Shown here: positions 23,028-31,752 of the stretch, in pieces
Layout of the letters: every line of letters begins with the position of its first letter
Position numbering within the stretch: position 1 is the first letter of the stretch
Source: Terriglobales bacterium
Lineage (GTDB): Bacteria > Acidobacteriota > Terriglobia > Terriglobales > Acidobacteriaceae
Assembly: GCA_030038475.1 (NCBI GenBank)
Contig: JASHOU010000079.1
Location: 1-33,372, forward strand
Direction: 5' to 3'
Length of the DNA stretch: 33,372 nucleotides
Program-made: the position numbers and the translations under genes
The notes under the pieces: generated by a model
What the model was told of the DNA's origin: nothing
What the model saw: the letters and a program-made list of their open reading frames with translations, nothing else
Database searches by the model: none

Positions 23028-25208
23028 ATGAAGCGCGTCGTCCACGCCGCTTGCCCGCACGACTGCCCGGATGCCTGCGGTGTGTTGATTACCATCGAGG
23101 ACGGACGCGCCACTAGAATTCAGGGCGATCCGCAGCATCCGGTTACGCGCGGATTTCTTTGCGCCAAGGTTGCCAAATATCTTGACCGCGTCTATTCGCC
23201 GGAGCGGGTGCTTTATCCGATGCGGCGGGTTGCGCCGAAAGGACCATGGAACGCGCAGAGCTGCGCTCCGCATGCGGGCGAGGGCGCCCGCGCCACACAG
23301 GTTTTTGAGCGCATATCGTGGGACGAGGCGCTCGACGAGATTACCCGGCGCTTTCGAAGCATCATCGCCGAATATGGTCCCGAAGCCATTCTGCCTTACT
23401 CCTACGGAGGCACGCTTGGGGCGCTGAATGGCGGTTCGATGGACCGGAGGTTTTTCCACCGCATGGGCGCTTCGCAGCTGGAGCGCACGATTTGCTCCTC
23501 GGCTGGCGAAGAAGGCTTGAAGTCGGTGCTGGGCATCAAGCTCGGCACCGAACCGGAGCAGTTTGCCCATTCGCGCTACATCATCGCGTGGGGCGCAAAT
23601 ATTCACGGCAATAATGTTCATCTCTGGCCGTTCATCGCGGAGGCTCGCCGCAAAGGGGCGAAGTTGGTGGTCATCGATCCCTACCGCACGCGCACGGCGA
23701 AATGCGCGGACTGGTATTTGCCGATCAATCCCGGCACCGACGCCGCTCTGGCGCTCGGGTTGATGCACATGATCATCGACGAAAATCTTTTCGACGCCGA
23801 TTATGTCACGCGCTACACGGTTGGGTTCGAAGAGCTGAAGGCGCGGGCAGAGCAGTATTCGCCGGAAAAAGTCGCGCACTGGACCGGAATATCGGCTGAC
23901 GACATTCGTAAACTCGCGCGGGAGTATGCGACGGTGCGGCCGTCGGTGATCCGCGTCAATTACGGCATTCAGCGCTCCGAACGTGGCGGAATGTCAATGC
24001 GGGCGGTCACCATGCTGCCATGCCTGATTGGATCGTGGAAGGAAGTTGGCGGCGGGCTGCAGCTTTCGGTGAGCGAAGCATTCGGCTTGAATTCCGCTGC
24101 ACTCAAGATGCCGGAGCTGATGCTGAAGGCGCTGGGGCGCCCGGCGCGCATTGTGAATATGGTGCAACTAGGGAGCGCCCTCAACACGCTGACCGGGCCG
24201 CCGATTCAGGCTTTGTTCGTCTACAACTCGAATCCGGCGGCGGTGTGTCCTAACCACAACGAAGTGGTTCGCGGATTGATGCGCCCCGACCTGTTTACCG
24301 TGGTGCATGAGCAGTTTTTTACCGATACGACCGACTATGCCGATATCGTGCTGCCGGCGACAACCTTCTTCGAGCATAAGGATTTGCAGGCGGCTTACGG
24401 GCACTACTATCTTCAGGTTTCAAACCAGGCGATGGATCCGCTCGGCGAGTGCAGGTCGAATGTCGAGACGTTTCGAGCGCTGGCGGAGCGAATGGGACTT
24501 GAGGACGAGTGTTTCCGCGAAAGCGTTGATGCGATGATCGACCAGGCGCTCGATTCGCCGAACCCACGGCTGAAAGGGATTACGCGCGAGCGGCTGGAAG
24601 GCGACCCTCACGTGAGGTTGAATTTCGGGCAGAGTTTAGGCCGAGCGGCGCTCGACGAGACAACCGAGGGCGGCTGTTCCCAGGTGGCCGGCGATCCGTT
24701 TTTGCCGTTCGCCGAGGGAAATTTTGCTACTCCCAGCGGCAAGGCTGAGTTTTACAGCGAAACGCTCAAGCGCCAGGGACTCGATCCCGTCGTCGCGTTC
24801 GCGCCGCCGGGAGAGTCGCGGCACGGATCGAAGGCAGCGGGCTTTCCGCTCGAACTGCTCGCGCGCAAGCCTGACAATCATCTCAATTCGTCGTTCGCCA
24901 ACCTGCCAACGGTGCGTGAGATGGAACCGGGGATTGGAAATCTCGAAATGCATCCGGACGATGCGGCGGCGCGCGGAGTGCGCGATGGCGACCGGGTTCG
25001 CGCTTTCAATCCGCGCGGAGAAATTGTGCTGCAAGCCCGCGTCGATGGAACGGTGCCGCCGGGAGTGGTCGCGGCGCGGCTGGATTGGGCGCGATTCAGT
25101 CCCGGCGGGGGAAATATCAACGTGCTTACTTCAGAAAAACTTACCGACATGGGCAACGCGGCGACCTTCTATTCCGTCTCTGTTGAGGTGGAACTTTTTC
25201 GGGCGTGA
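23028..25208 (+). CDS. Molybdopterin-dependent oxidoreductase (formate dehydrogenase / DMSO reductase family)
   Basis: The start at 23028 gives 726 residues. Cys9-x3-Cys13-x3-Cys17 and Cys45 (HAACPHDCPDACGVL, GFLCAK) bind the N-terminal [4Fe-4S] cluster. ERTICSSAGEEG holds Cys156, the probable Mo ligand. YIIAWGANIHGNNVHLWPFI, LVVIDPYRTRTAKCADWYLP and LFVYNSNPAAVCPNHNEVVR are pterin-binding regions; the C-terminal domain near 640-726 is the molybdopterin dinucleotide fold. There is no Tat signal, so it is cytoplasmic. No electron-transfer subunit gene is adjacent and the substrate is not known. The N-terminus of an upstream extension (from 22941) reads through repeats and is rejected. Confidence 0.9.
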   Translation: MKRVVHAACPHDCPDACGVLITIEDGRATRIQGDPQHPVTRGFLCAKVAKYLDRVYSPERVLYPMRRVAPKGPWNAQSCAPHAGEGARATQVFERISWDEALDEITRRFRSIIAEYGPEAILPYSYGGTLGALNGGSMDRRFFHRMGASQLERTICSSAGEEGLKSVLGIKLGTEPEQFAHSRYIIAWGANIHGNNVHLWPFIAEARRKGAKLVVIDPYRTRTAKCADWYLPINPGTDAALALGLMHMIIDENLFDADYVTRYTVGFEELKARAEQYSPEKVAHWTGISADDIRKLAREYATVRPSVIRVNYGIQRSERGGMSMRAVTMLPCLIGSWKEVGGGLQLSVSEAFGLNSAALKMPELMLKALGRPARIVNMVQLGSALNTLTGPPIQALFVYNSNPAAVCPNHNEVVRGLMRPDLFTVVHEQFFTDTTDYADIVLPATTFFEHKDLQAAYGHYYLQVSNQAMDPLGECRSNVETFRALAERMGLEDECFRESVDAMIDQALDSPNPRLKGITRERLEGDPHVRLNFGQSLGRAALDETTEGGCSQVAGDPFLPFAEGNFATPSGKAEFYSETLKRQGLDPVVAFAPPGESRHGSKAAGFPLELLARKPDNHLNSSFANLPTVREMEPGIGNLEMHPDDAAARGVRDGDRVRAFNPRGEIVLQARVDGTVPPGVVAARLDWARFSPGGGNINVLTSEKLTDMGNAATFYSVSVEVELFRA

Positions 25209-25310
25209 CTTTTCGCGAAGATTTCAAGGAGCAAACTGCTGTGCGGGTCTAGGCCTTCATTTCTTAGCCAAATAGCCACGCGCTAAGAGCTAAAAGCGAT
25301 TGTCTCCGCC

Positions 25311-25340
25311 TTGGACGGTTCTCACTCTCTACCGTATAAT
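25311..25340 (+). promoter_or_regulatory. Promoter of bamA
   Basis: TTGGAC (25311-25316), 18 bp, TATAAT (25335-25340). Transcription should begin near 25347, giving a leader of about 60 nt. Just before it, at 25281-25297, are two GCTAAGA-like 7-mers of the repeat class. Confidence 0.65.
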
Positions 25341-25405
25341 TACCGTTTTCCTAACTCTAGTTCTAAGAGGTAGTTGCAATTCATCGCCGTCATCAGGTAA
25401 TCCCT

Positions 25406-28333
25406 GTGTGGGCTCCGCGACTCGGCCACAACACGGGCCCGCAGAGAGAGCCGGATGGGTCTCGATCTTATTCCTTCCAGAGAGTTTGGCGGGATAATTT
25501 CCTTTGGCGTTGGCTGCTTTCCCTAGTTGCTCTTTTGGTGCTGGTTTCGACGGTCGTCGGCCAGCAGGATCTGATCGTCGCCATTCAGGTGCACGGGAAT
25601 CGCCGCATTCCCGTCGATACCATCAAGGCCCGCATTTTCACCAAAGCAGGGGACGTATATGACCCCGCCGCTCTGGAGCGCGACTTCAATGCATTATGGA
25701 ACACCGGTTATTTTGAGGATATTCGCTTCGAGCGCGAACAGAATCCCAAAGGCTGGATTCTCCACATTTACGTGAAAGAGCGGCCGACGATCCGCGAGAT
25801 CAACTACAGCGGTTTGAATGCGGTTTCCACCAGCGACGTGCTCGACCGATTCAAAGAGCGCAAGGTCGGACTTTCGGTCGAAAGCCAGTACGATCCCACC
25901 AAGATCAAAAAAGCCGAAGTCGCGCTGAAAGAATTACTCTCCGAGCACGGCCGCCAGTTCGCGACCATCCGCACCGAAGTGCGGCAGATTCCGCCCTCGG
26001 CTGTCGGCATTACATTCGTCATCAAGGAAGGTCCGAAGGTTAAGGTTGGGCGCATTCGATTCCGCGGCAACCGGCATGTCAGTGACCGCATTTTGCGTGC
26101 GGCAATGAAAAACCTCAAGCCGATCGGCATTCCGCACTCCATCTTTCTCGAGAACATCTTCGCCAAGACTTACGACGCAACCAAGCTCGAAGAGGATACG
26201 GAACGGGTTCGCGCCGAATATCAGGACCGCGGCTATTTCAAGGTGCTGGTCGACGAAGCCAAAACTGAGATCCATGACACCGGCCATACAGGTTTCCACA
26301 TTCCGCTGATTCAGGGCGGGCCCGGGAAAGCGGTCGACATCACCATGCCGATTGAGGAGGGTGAGCGCTATCACCTGGGTTCCATCACCTTCAAGAACAA
26401 CAAAGCCATTCCGAACTCGGCGGCGCTGCGCAGCCTCTTCCCCATGAAGGACGGCGACATCTTCAGCCGCGAAAAAGTTGCCAAGGGTCTGGAGAACCTC
26501 CGCAAGGCCTATGGCGAGAACGGTTACATCAACTTCTCTCCGGTTCCCGACACCAAGTTCGACGACGAAAAGAAGCTCGTCTACCTCATCATCGACGTCG
26601 ACGAAGGCAAACAGTTCTATGTGCGTCGCATCGAGTTCCAGGGCAACACCACCACGCGCGATAAAGTCATTCGCCGCGAAATTGCCCTTGAAGAAGGCCA
26701 GATTTACAATTCGCGCTACTGGGAATTGAGCTTGCTGCGCCTGAACCAGCTCGGCTATTTCGACCAGCTCAAGCCCGACGACCCCAATACGACCGAACGC
26801 CATCTCGACGAAAAGAATGGCACCGTCGATCTCACCCTGAAGGTCCACGAAAAGGGGAAGAACAGTATTGGACTGCAGGGCGGCGTCAGCGGCTTGGCCG
26901 GCGCCTTTGTCGGCCTCAATTACAGCACCAACAATTTTCTTGGACTGGGCGAGACGCTCTCGGTCAATGCCAGCCTCGGCAGCCGTCAGCGCGACCTGGT
27001 ATTCGGATTCACCGAGCCGTATTTGTTTGATCGGCCCATCCAGGCTGGCTTCAACGTTTACGCGAGGAAGACGAACTACGATCAGGCGCGGCAGTATGCC
27101 ATCTTAACTGGACAGAATGTGCCCTCGGCTTATTCGCAGAACTTGCAGAACTACTCGCAGTCCAGCCAGGGCTTGAGCGTGAGCGTCAGCTATCCGCTGC
27201 GCCATTCCTTCAAGCGCCTTGGCATCGCCTACTCCTTCGATCGCTCGTCGCTGGTCGCGGTCAGCAATGCCTCCAAGTTATTGTTCGAAAATCTGAACTT
27301 CAGCGGCGTCACCGGTCCTAACGCGCTCAACGGCATCATCACAAGCAAGATTACTCCCAGCTTCAGCATGAACACGCTGGATTCCCCCTATTCGCCCCAC
27401 CATGGCAGAAGCCTGTTCATCGGCGGGGAGTTCGCTGGTATCGGCGGAACGATTCATACCATCCGTCCTGTCGTGCAGTACAAACAGTTTTTCCCGGTGA
27501 ACCACAGGCGCAACGCCCTTGGATACAACGTGCAGGCCTCGTTCATCACCGGCTACGCCGGAGTGGTTGCGCCACCTTTTGAGCGCGCCTATCTGGGCGG
27601 CGAAAACGATCTGCGCGGTTTCGACATCCGCACCGTATCTCCGATTGCGTATTTGCCGAGCGCGCAGGCTGTATCCCTCAAGAATCCGGATGGAACCTAT
27701 GTTCCCGCCAATCCGCGCTTCCCGGTCTTAACCTCAACTACTGGAGCTTGCACCAGCAATTGCTGGAATATTCCCGTTCTCTACGAGCAACCCGTAACTC
27801 CGGGCGGCGACTTCAGCGTTCACGGCAATGTGGAATACCGCATCACCATCGCCGGTCCGGTCGCCCTCGCGCCGTTTGTCGATATAGGCACCGACCCGAT
27901 TCTGCGCAACTCACAGTTGCAGATCAACCCGGTGCAGTATCAGAACCTGGAGAGCACTCTATTCGGCTGTCCTCAGTTGAGCACCGCTTACGCTTGCGAA
28001 GGTGGCGCGAAAATCACCGGCATCTCGCAATACTTGACGCCGGTTCCGGGAACCAACTGGGTTCCGCGCATGTCGACCGGACTGGAGTTGCAGACCATGC
28101 TTCCGGTGGTCAACGCGCCGTTCCGCATCTATTACGCTTATAACGCGCTGCGCCTCGACGGCAGCGCAACTCCGCCTGTGCCGATTACTCCCGGCATGTT
28201 CCCGAATGTTAATGGAGTGCTCACCGGCGCAGGCCTCTATACCTACCAGACCACGCTGTCGACTTTGGGATCGAAATACACGCTGCTCGAGCCGCGAAAG
28301 ACCTTCCGCTTCACCGTGGCGACAACGTTCTAA
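25406..28333 (+). CDS. bamA: BamA/Omp85-family outer-membrane assembly protein
   Basis: This 975-residue protein starts at GTG 25406; residues about 32-50 (FLWRWLLSLVALLVLVS) are a signal segment, with a cleavage site near GQQ. Residues about 55-445 form a series of five POTRA-like repeats, each with a conserved Gly-Asn pattern (IQVHGNRRIPVDTIKARIF, IRFRGNRHVSD, IEFQGNTTTRDKVIRREIAL). The C-terminal barrel ends in Phe (TFRFTVATTF). LGGENDLRGFD carries the VRGF/LRGF motif (Arg737) of the essential loop L6. An insert of about 50 residues containing two Cys (TGACTSNCWN) sits in an outer loop. It inserts beta-barrel proteins into the outer membrane, so the organism is diderm. Confidence 0.95.
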   Translation: MWAPRLGHNTGPQREPDGSRSYSFQRVWRDNFLWRWLLSLVALLVLVSTVVGQQDLIVAIQVHGNRRIPVDTIKARIFTKAGDVYDPAALERDFNALWNTGYFEDIRFEREQNPKGWILHIYVKERPTIREINYSGLNAVSTSDVLDRFKERKVGLSVESQYDPTKIKKAEVALKELLSEHGRQFATIRTEVRQIPPSAVGITFVIKEGPKVKVGRIRFRGNRHVSDRILRAAMKNLKPIGIPHSIFLENIFAKTYDATKLEEDTERVRAEYQDRGYFKVLVDEAKTEIHDTGHTGFHIPLIQGGPGKAVDITMPIEEGERYHLGSITFKNNKAIPNSAALRSLFPMKDGDIFSREKVAKGLENLRKAYGENGYINFSPVPDTKFDDEKKLVYLIIDVDEGKQFYVRRIEFQGNTTTRDKVIRREIALEEGQIYNSRYWELSLLRLNQLGYFDQLKPDDPNTTERHLDEKNGTVDLTLKVHEKGKNSIGLQGGVSGLAGAFVGLNYSTNNFLGLGETLSVNASLGSRQRDLVFGFTEPYLFDRPIQAGFNVYARKTNYDQARQYAILTGQNVPSAYSQNLQNYSQSSQGLSVSVSYPLRHSFKRLGIAYSFDRSSLVAVSNASKLLFENLNFSGVTGPNALNGIITSKITPSFSMNTLDSPYSPHHGRSLFIGGEFAGIGGTIHTIRPVVQYKQFFPVNHRRNALGYNVQASFITGYAGVVAPPFERAYLGGENDLRGFDIRTVSPIAYLPSAQAVSLKNPDGTYVPANPRFPVLTSTTGACTSNCWNIPVLYEQPVTPGGDFSVHGNVEYRITIAGPVALAPFVDIGTDPILRNSQLQINPVQYQNLESTLFGCPQLSTAYACEGGAKITGISQYLTPVPGTNWVPRMSTGLELQTMLPVVNAPFRIYYAYNALRLDGSATPPVPITPGMFPNVNGVLTGAGLYTYQTTLSTLGSKYTLLEPRKTFRFTVATTF

Positions 28334-28334
28334 A

Positions 28335-28501
28335 AGCAGTTCTCAGTTGCCAGTTCTCAGGAATATCAAGAACTTCTTACCGCAGAGGACGCTGAGATCG
28401 CAGAGCGGATTGGGTGTTTTCTTTTGCTTTTCGCCAAGCTTTTCTCCGCGCACTCTGCGTTCTCGGCGGTGAAAGATTTTTACTGGGAACTGAGAACTGC
28501 T
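28335..28501. repeat. Nested inverted repeat between bamA and the radical SAM gene
   Basis: Outer arms: the 20-bp words at 28335-28354 and 28482-28501 are inverted copies with 19 of 20 matches. Within each arm are 7-mers in phase (CAGTTCT, CAGTTGC, CAGTTCT on the left; ACTGGGA, ACTGAGA on the right). Inner arms CCGCAGAGGACGC (28380 on) and CTCTGCGTTCTCGGCGG (28453-28469) are weakly complementary. The element starts 2 bp after the bamA stop and covers two bases of the radical SAM gene's stop codon. It may terminate both convergent transcripts. Confidence 0.82.
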
Positions 28502-29519
28502 ACTCGATATTCACTAATCCGTTCGCCGGCTGCGCCGCCGGCGCGGGCCATTGCGGAGCGCGCCAGGCATCGAGCGCCGAGACCTGGTGGACGCATGAGA
28601 CCGTGCAGTGCGGCGCGCACGACTTCTCGGTATGGAACTCGCGGCGTAAATCGGCGAGTGTGTATTTCTCCAGAGGAATCGCCGGATAGCCGCGCTGCTG
28701 CGAGCAGTAATGCACGAGGCCGTCTTCGCAAATGTACAGGTAGCGCGCGCCCGCGCGGCAGCGCCACTGATTCGGACGGCCAAGCGCGATGTTGTCCTGA
28801 AACGCATTTACGCGCGTAAAGCTGCGCTTTTCGAGCGCCTTCATCTCGTGATAGACGCGGCGTTCTTCGTCGTTGAGCGGCTGAAGTTGCCCGGTGCCAT
28901 CGTGAATGATGCCGATGGTCGAACTGAATCCCAGCTCCAGCGCGCGTTTGCCGATGGCCAGCGCGTCCTGCGGATGGCTCACTCCGCTGCCGACCACGGA
29001 ATTGATATTCACGTGAAACTCGGCGTGCTCGGCGAGCAGTTGCAGTTTGCGGTCGAGCACCTTCAGGCTTTTTTTGGAAACTTCGTCGGGCTGCACGTTG
29101 TCGATGGAAATCTGCAGCCACTCCAAGCCAGCGCGATTCAGCCGCTGGATGCGGTCGGCGGTGAGCAGATAGCCGTTGGTGATGAGACCGGAGACGATGC
29201 GGCGTCTCCGCATGTGATGAATAATGTCGTCAAGTTGTGGATGCAGCATCGGCTCGCCACCGCTGATGGTGACGACCGACGTGCCCAACTCTTTCAGCTT
29301 ATCCACGCGGCGCAGCATCTGATCGGTGGGCACGGGTTTTGAAAAATTATCGAACTCGTTGCAGTAGGTGCAGGAGAGATTGCAGCGGCGAATGGGGATT
29401 AGATGCGCCAGCAGAGGATGGTCGGTCGACGCCAGCGCCTTCAGGATTTGCCACAATCCGTGAGCGTTCCGTTCGAGCGCCTTGAGGTTGCGGCGCCATG
29501 CGAGTGAGCTGGTTGTCAT
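28500..29519 (-). CDS. Radical SAM protein with SPASM-like C-terminal cysteines
   Basis: This is a 339-residue protein. [16 protein letters not shown] contains the CxxxCxxC motif (Cys46, Cys50, Cys53) for the [4Fe-4S] cluster that cleaves S-adenosylmethionine; [11 protein letters not shown] is the GGEP motif. [18 protein letters not shown] and the partial TIM-barrel strands follow. The C-terminal part has further cysteines ([19 protein letters not shown], then CAPHCTVSC) that could hold an auxiliary cluster as in SPASM/twitch proteins. The substrate is unknown and no small peptide substrate gene is visible next to it. The stop codon lies within the repeat at 28335-28501. Confidence 0.9.
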   Translation of the reverse strand: MTTSSLAWRRNLKALERNAHGLWQILKALASTDHPLLAHLIPIRRCNLSCTYCNEFDNFSKPVPTDQMLRRVDKLKELGTSVVTISGGEPMLHPQLDDIIHHMRRRRIVSGLITNGYLLTADRIQRLNRAGLEWLQISIDNVQPDEVSKKSLKVLDRKLQLLAEHAEFHVNINSVVGSGVSHPQDALAIGKRALELGFSSTIGIIHDGTGQLQPLNDEERRVYHEMKALEKRSFTRVNAFQDNIALGRPNQWRCRAGARYLYICEDGLVHYCSQQRGYPAIPLEKYTLADLRREFHTEKSCAPHCTVSCVHQVSALDAWRAPQWPAPAAQPANGLVNIE

Positions 29520-29638
29520 CCTATTGACTAGATTCTATTCCATCACAAGAGCGGGCGTTGTGCCGAGTTGAGGGCAGTAATTGGGCAGAATGCGCGGTTG
29601 AACGGCGAGGACAGAGACAAATTTTGGGTTGGTTAGTT

Positions 29639-29665
29639 CTGCGACTGAAACCCTGAAACTTGATT
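29639..29665. repeat. Remnant of the 8-bp GAAAC array
   Basis: Three CTGAAAC-like units (CTGAAAC, CTGAAAC, TTGATTT) lie in the spacer 29520-29667 just before the stop codon of the secreted protein gene. No other signal was seen in this spacer. Confidence 0.4.
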
Positions 29666-29667
29666 TT

Positions 29668-30270
29668 TTACTGCATATCTCCCCCCATGGGGACGTAGCG
29701 GAATTTCTTGCCGTCGAAGAACAGGGCGGAGCTTATGCCAAAATCGCCGGCTTCCTCTACGTAGACGGCTTCGATGGTTCGCTTCCGCAGCCGCATTTTT
29801 CGCACCGAGAGCGTGCGGAAAGGCAAATTCACGATCACGAACTTCGCTTTCGGAGTCGCCGAGCGCCAGGTATTCGGCCCAGTGCCGTAGATGATGAGCA
29901 CCACCAGTCCGCGCAGCGCGGGATCACCTTCGCTGAACGTGGTGGTCAAGCGCGGGTCGCCGTACCCGAAGAATTCGTTGAAGGGATCGGCGACGATGTA
30001 ATTGTGGTCGCCCTGATCGAGCATGGGATTCTTGCAGCGGGCGGCGATGACCACGTCTTCGACGCCGTCGCCGTCGAGATCGCCGAATGCGGCACCGATT
30101 TCGGGCAGCAGCGTGAACTGGTCGCCGAACTGCTGGTGCACGAAGTCGTTATCGATCTTGATGGGCGGCGCGGAAGGCGCTTGCGCGAAGGCGGGAGTCG
30201 GCGTTGCGATAGTCAGGGTTGCGAGAGCGAGCGCCGGGAGCAAAAAAAAGAAGAAGAATGGTTTGCGCAT
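29668..30270 (-). CDS. Secreted protein with an FG-GAP/calcium-binding-like motif
   Basis: This is a 200-residue protein with a signal peptide (FFFFFLLPALALATLTIATP, then FAQAPS). FGDLDGDGVEDVVIAARC is an FG-GAP or dockerin-like DxDxDG calcium-binding loop, as found once in beta-propeller and VCBS proteins. Here it appears only once, so it is not a full propeller. Segments YVEEAGDFGISSALFFDGKK and RYVPMGGDMQ near the end have no known match. Function is unknown; it is exported and may bind calcium. The first ten codons are poly-Phe and the N-terminal DNA is A/T-rich. No partner is obvious. Confidence 0.75.
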   Translation of the reverse strand: MRKPFFFFFLLPALALATLTIATPTPAFAQAPSAPPIKIDNDFVHQQFGDQFTLLPEIGAAFGDLDGDGVEDVVIAARCKNPMLDQGDHNYIVADPFNEFFGYGDPRLTTTFSEGDPALRGLVVLIIYGTGPNTWRSATPKAKFVIVNLPFRTLSVRKMRLRKRTIEAVYVEEAGDFGISSALFFDGKKFRYVPMGGDMQ

Positions 30271-30342
30271 GATCCTAATCTAGCCCTGCGCGGTGACGAC
30301 GGGCAGGTAACGAAAGTCACATGGGGAGAAGATGGCGGCCGG

Positions 30343-30390
30343 TTTTCAATGTTTCAATGTTTCAAGGTTTCAGGGTTTCAATGTTTCAAC
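30343..30390. repeat. Pure 8-bp array (GTTTCAAN)
   Basis: Six in-phase 8-mers: TTTTCAAT, GTTTCAAT, GTTTCAAG, GTTTCAGG, GTTTCAAT and GTTTCAAC. The last position varies in every unit. It lies in the spacer between thiL and the secreted-protein gene (30271-30446). It is the cleanest array in the window. Confidence 0.9.
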
Positions 30391-30446
30391 GGAGGCCGGC
30401 AGTCCGCCTCGTTGGGGATAAGTTGCCCAATTACAAAATTGCTAGA

Positions 30447-31571
30447 TTACGAACTCTCCTTGAAGTGTTCCCAGCCCTTCACCTCAAGCCGTCGCGCTTT
30501 GCCGTCGGCGCCGATCAGGCGCATTCCGGGAGATTCCGTGGTGCGGCCGATGCGGGTTACGCGAACTCCCACGATCTGCGCGGGGATGCGGGCCGGTATA
30601 CGCTCCGGTCGTCGTTCCGATCTTGGTTCCGACATTCGTTGTTCCGATCTTGGCTCCGAAATTCGCTCCGATGAGGTGAAGAGCAGTTCGTAGTCGTCGC
30701 CGCCGTGCAGGGCGAAGTCGAGCGCGACCGGTTCTTTTTCCGATGCTAGCCACTTCTGGCGAAGCTGCTCTGGCGCAATCTGCTCGCGTGGGAACTGGGC
30801 CCGTGGAATCAGGCTGGCTTCAATCTCGGCGCCAACGTGGCTCTCCTGGCAGATATGTTGGAGATCGGTGGAGAGGCCGTCGCTCAAGTCAATCATGGCG
30901 GAGGCAAGTCCGCGGCGGCGTAGAGCGAGGCCGACGGTGATGCGCGGCTGCGGAAGCGGCGATTCGACGGGCTTCGATTCGTCAAACCTTGATTCGTCAG
31001 GCATTGATTCGGCGGACTTCAATCTTGCCGGCTGCGATTCCGCGAGGCACGCCAATGCAGCCGCGGCTCCGCCCAGTTCGCCGGTCACATAAATGTACTG
31101 GTTTGGCTTCGCGCCCGATCGCAGCACGGCTTGGCCTTTCGGGACCGATCCGACTACGACGATGTCGGCCTGGATTCCGGCGGCCGATTGCGCGGTATCG
31201 CCGCCAGCGAGCGGAACGTTGAATTCCCGGGCAAGGTCGAGGAGCCCGTGGAGGAAGCGATCGACCCACTTCTGCGGCACGTCACTGGCGACGGCTAACG
31301 AGAGAAATGCTGCCCGAGGTTCGCCGCCCATGGCGGCGATATCGCTGAGGCCACGCGTCAGGCAACGCCGTCCTACGAATTCTGGCGGATGCCAGTCGCG
31401 GCGAAAATGCACGTTCTCGATGGTGAAATCGGTGGTAACAAGTAACTCGTGCCCAGGTGGGAGGCGCATCACGGCGCAGTCATCACCAATACCAATGCCG
31501 GTCATGACCGAGGCTCCGCCAGAGGCAAGGCGCCGAATCCGGCTGATGAGCTTATTTTCGGCAAGTGGCAT
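30447..31571 (-). CDS. thiL: Thiamine-monophosphate kinase with two repeat-derived insertions
   Basis: The start at 31571 (MPLAENKLISRIRR) gives 374 residues; an earlier start (31763) adds 64 unrelated residues. ThiL phosphorylates thiamine monophosphate to the cofactor thiamine diphosphate. GIGDDCAVMRLPPGHELLVT, TDFTIENVHFRRDWHPPEFV, GRRCLTRGLSDIAAMGGEPR, ELGGAAAALAC and AMIDLSDGLSTDLQHICQES are the family's motifs; HGGDDYELLFT is near the C-terminus. The enzyme is 40-50 residues longer than usual. The extra residues come from 15-bp and 27-bp tandem repeats in the DNA (30961-31050 and 30615-30668), placed in two loops. A -10-like TATATT lies 7 bp before the start on the minus strand. Confidence 0.92.
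   Translation of the reverse strand: MPLAENKLISRIRRLASGGASVMTGIGIGDDCAVMRLPPGHELLVTTDFTIENVHFRRDWHPPEFVGRRCLTRGLSDIAAMGGEPRAAFLSLAVASDVPQKWVDRFLHGLLDLAREFNVPLAGGDTAQSAAGIQADIVVVGSVPKGQAVLRSGAKPNQYIYVTGELGGAAAALACLAESQPARLKSAESMPDESRFDESKPVESPLPQPRITVGLALRRRGLASAMIDLSDGLSTDLQHICQESHVGAEIEASLIPRAQFPREQIAPEQLRQKWLASEKEPVALDFALHGGDDYELLFTSSERISEPRSEQRMSEPRSERRPERIPARIPAQIVGVRVTRIGRTTESPGMRLIGADGKARRLEVKGWEHFKESS
30615..30668. repeat. 27-bp tandem repeat inside thiL
   Basis: Two copies of a 27-bp unit (30615-30641 and 30642-30668), about 23 of 27 bases the same, each starting TTCCGATCTTGG. They encode a 9-residue repeat in the enzyme (ISEPRSEQR, MSEPRSERR). Confidence 0.85.
30961..31050. repeat. 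15-bp tandem repeat inside thiL
   Basis: Six in-phase 15-bp units (30961, 30976, 30991, 31006, 31021, 31036), four of them starting GATTCG. The period is exact and a multiple of three. It encodes a 5-residue periodic segment with the pattern E-S-x-x-x (ESMPD, ESRFD, ESKPV). Confidence 0.88.
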
Positions 31572-31723
31572 GCCAATCAATATAACCTGATGAGGCTGCA
31601 GCCGATGCGCAACCCGGGCAGCGGCAGCAAATCGCTTACGTTGGTCATCTTCCAGGGTAATCTGCCCAGGCGGGCAGCCCCAATTACGCTGCCTTGGTAA
31701 CCACTCGGAGGGACGTAAGAAGG

Positions 31724-31752
31724 TTGACAGCCGGAGGCGGGTTTGGTACCGT
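31724..31752 (+). promoter_or_regulatory. Promoter of the M23 peptidase gene
   Basis: TTGACA (31724-31729), 17 bp, TACCGT (31747-31752). Start near 31759 gives a leader of about 180 nt. The spacer 31572-31939 between thiL and this gene has no coding frame; I looked for c-di-AMP or other riboswitch signatures and saw none. Confidence 0.6.

Noticed and set aside
22980-23879. A 299-residue minus-strand open frame
   Set aside because: It is antisense to the molybdopterin oxidoreductase, whose motifs are clear in the other strand.
25934-26848. A 304-residue minus-strand open frame
   Set aside because: It is antisense to the POTRA region of bamA and has only periodic hydrophobic composition.
29629-30693. 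A 354-residue plus-strand open frame
   Set aside because: It is antisense to the secreted-protein gene and thiL; its C-terminal Arg/Ser repeats are the reverse of the thiL tandem repeats.
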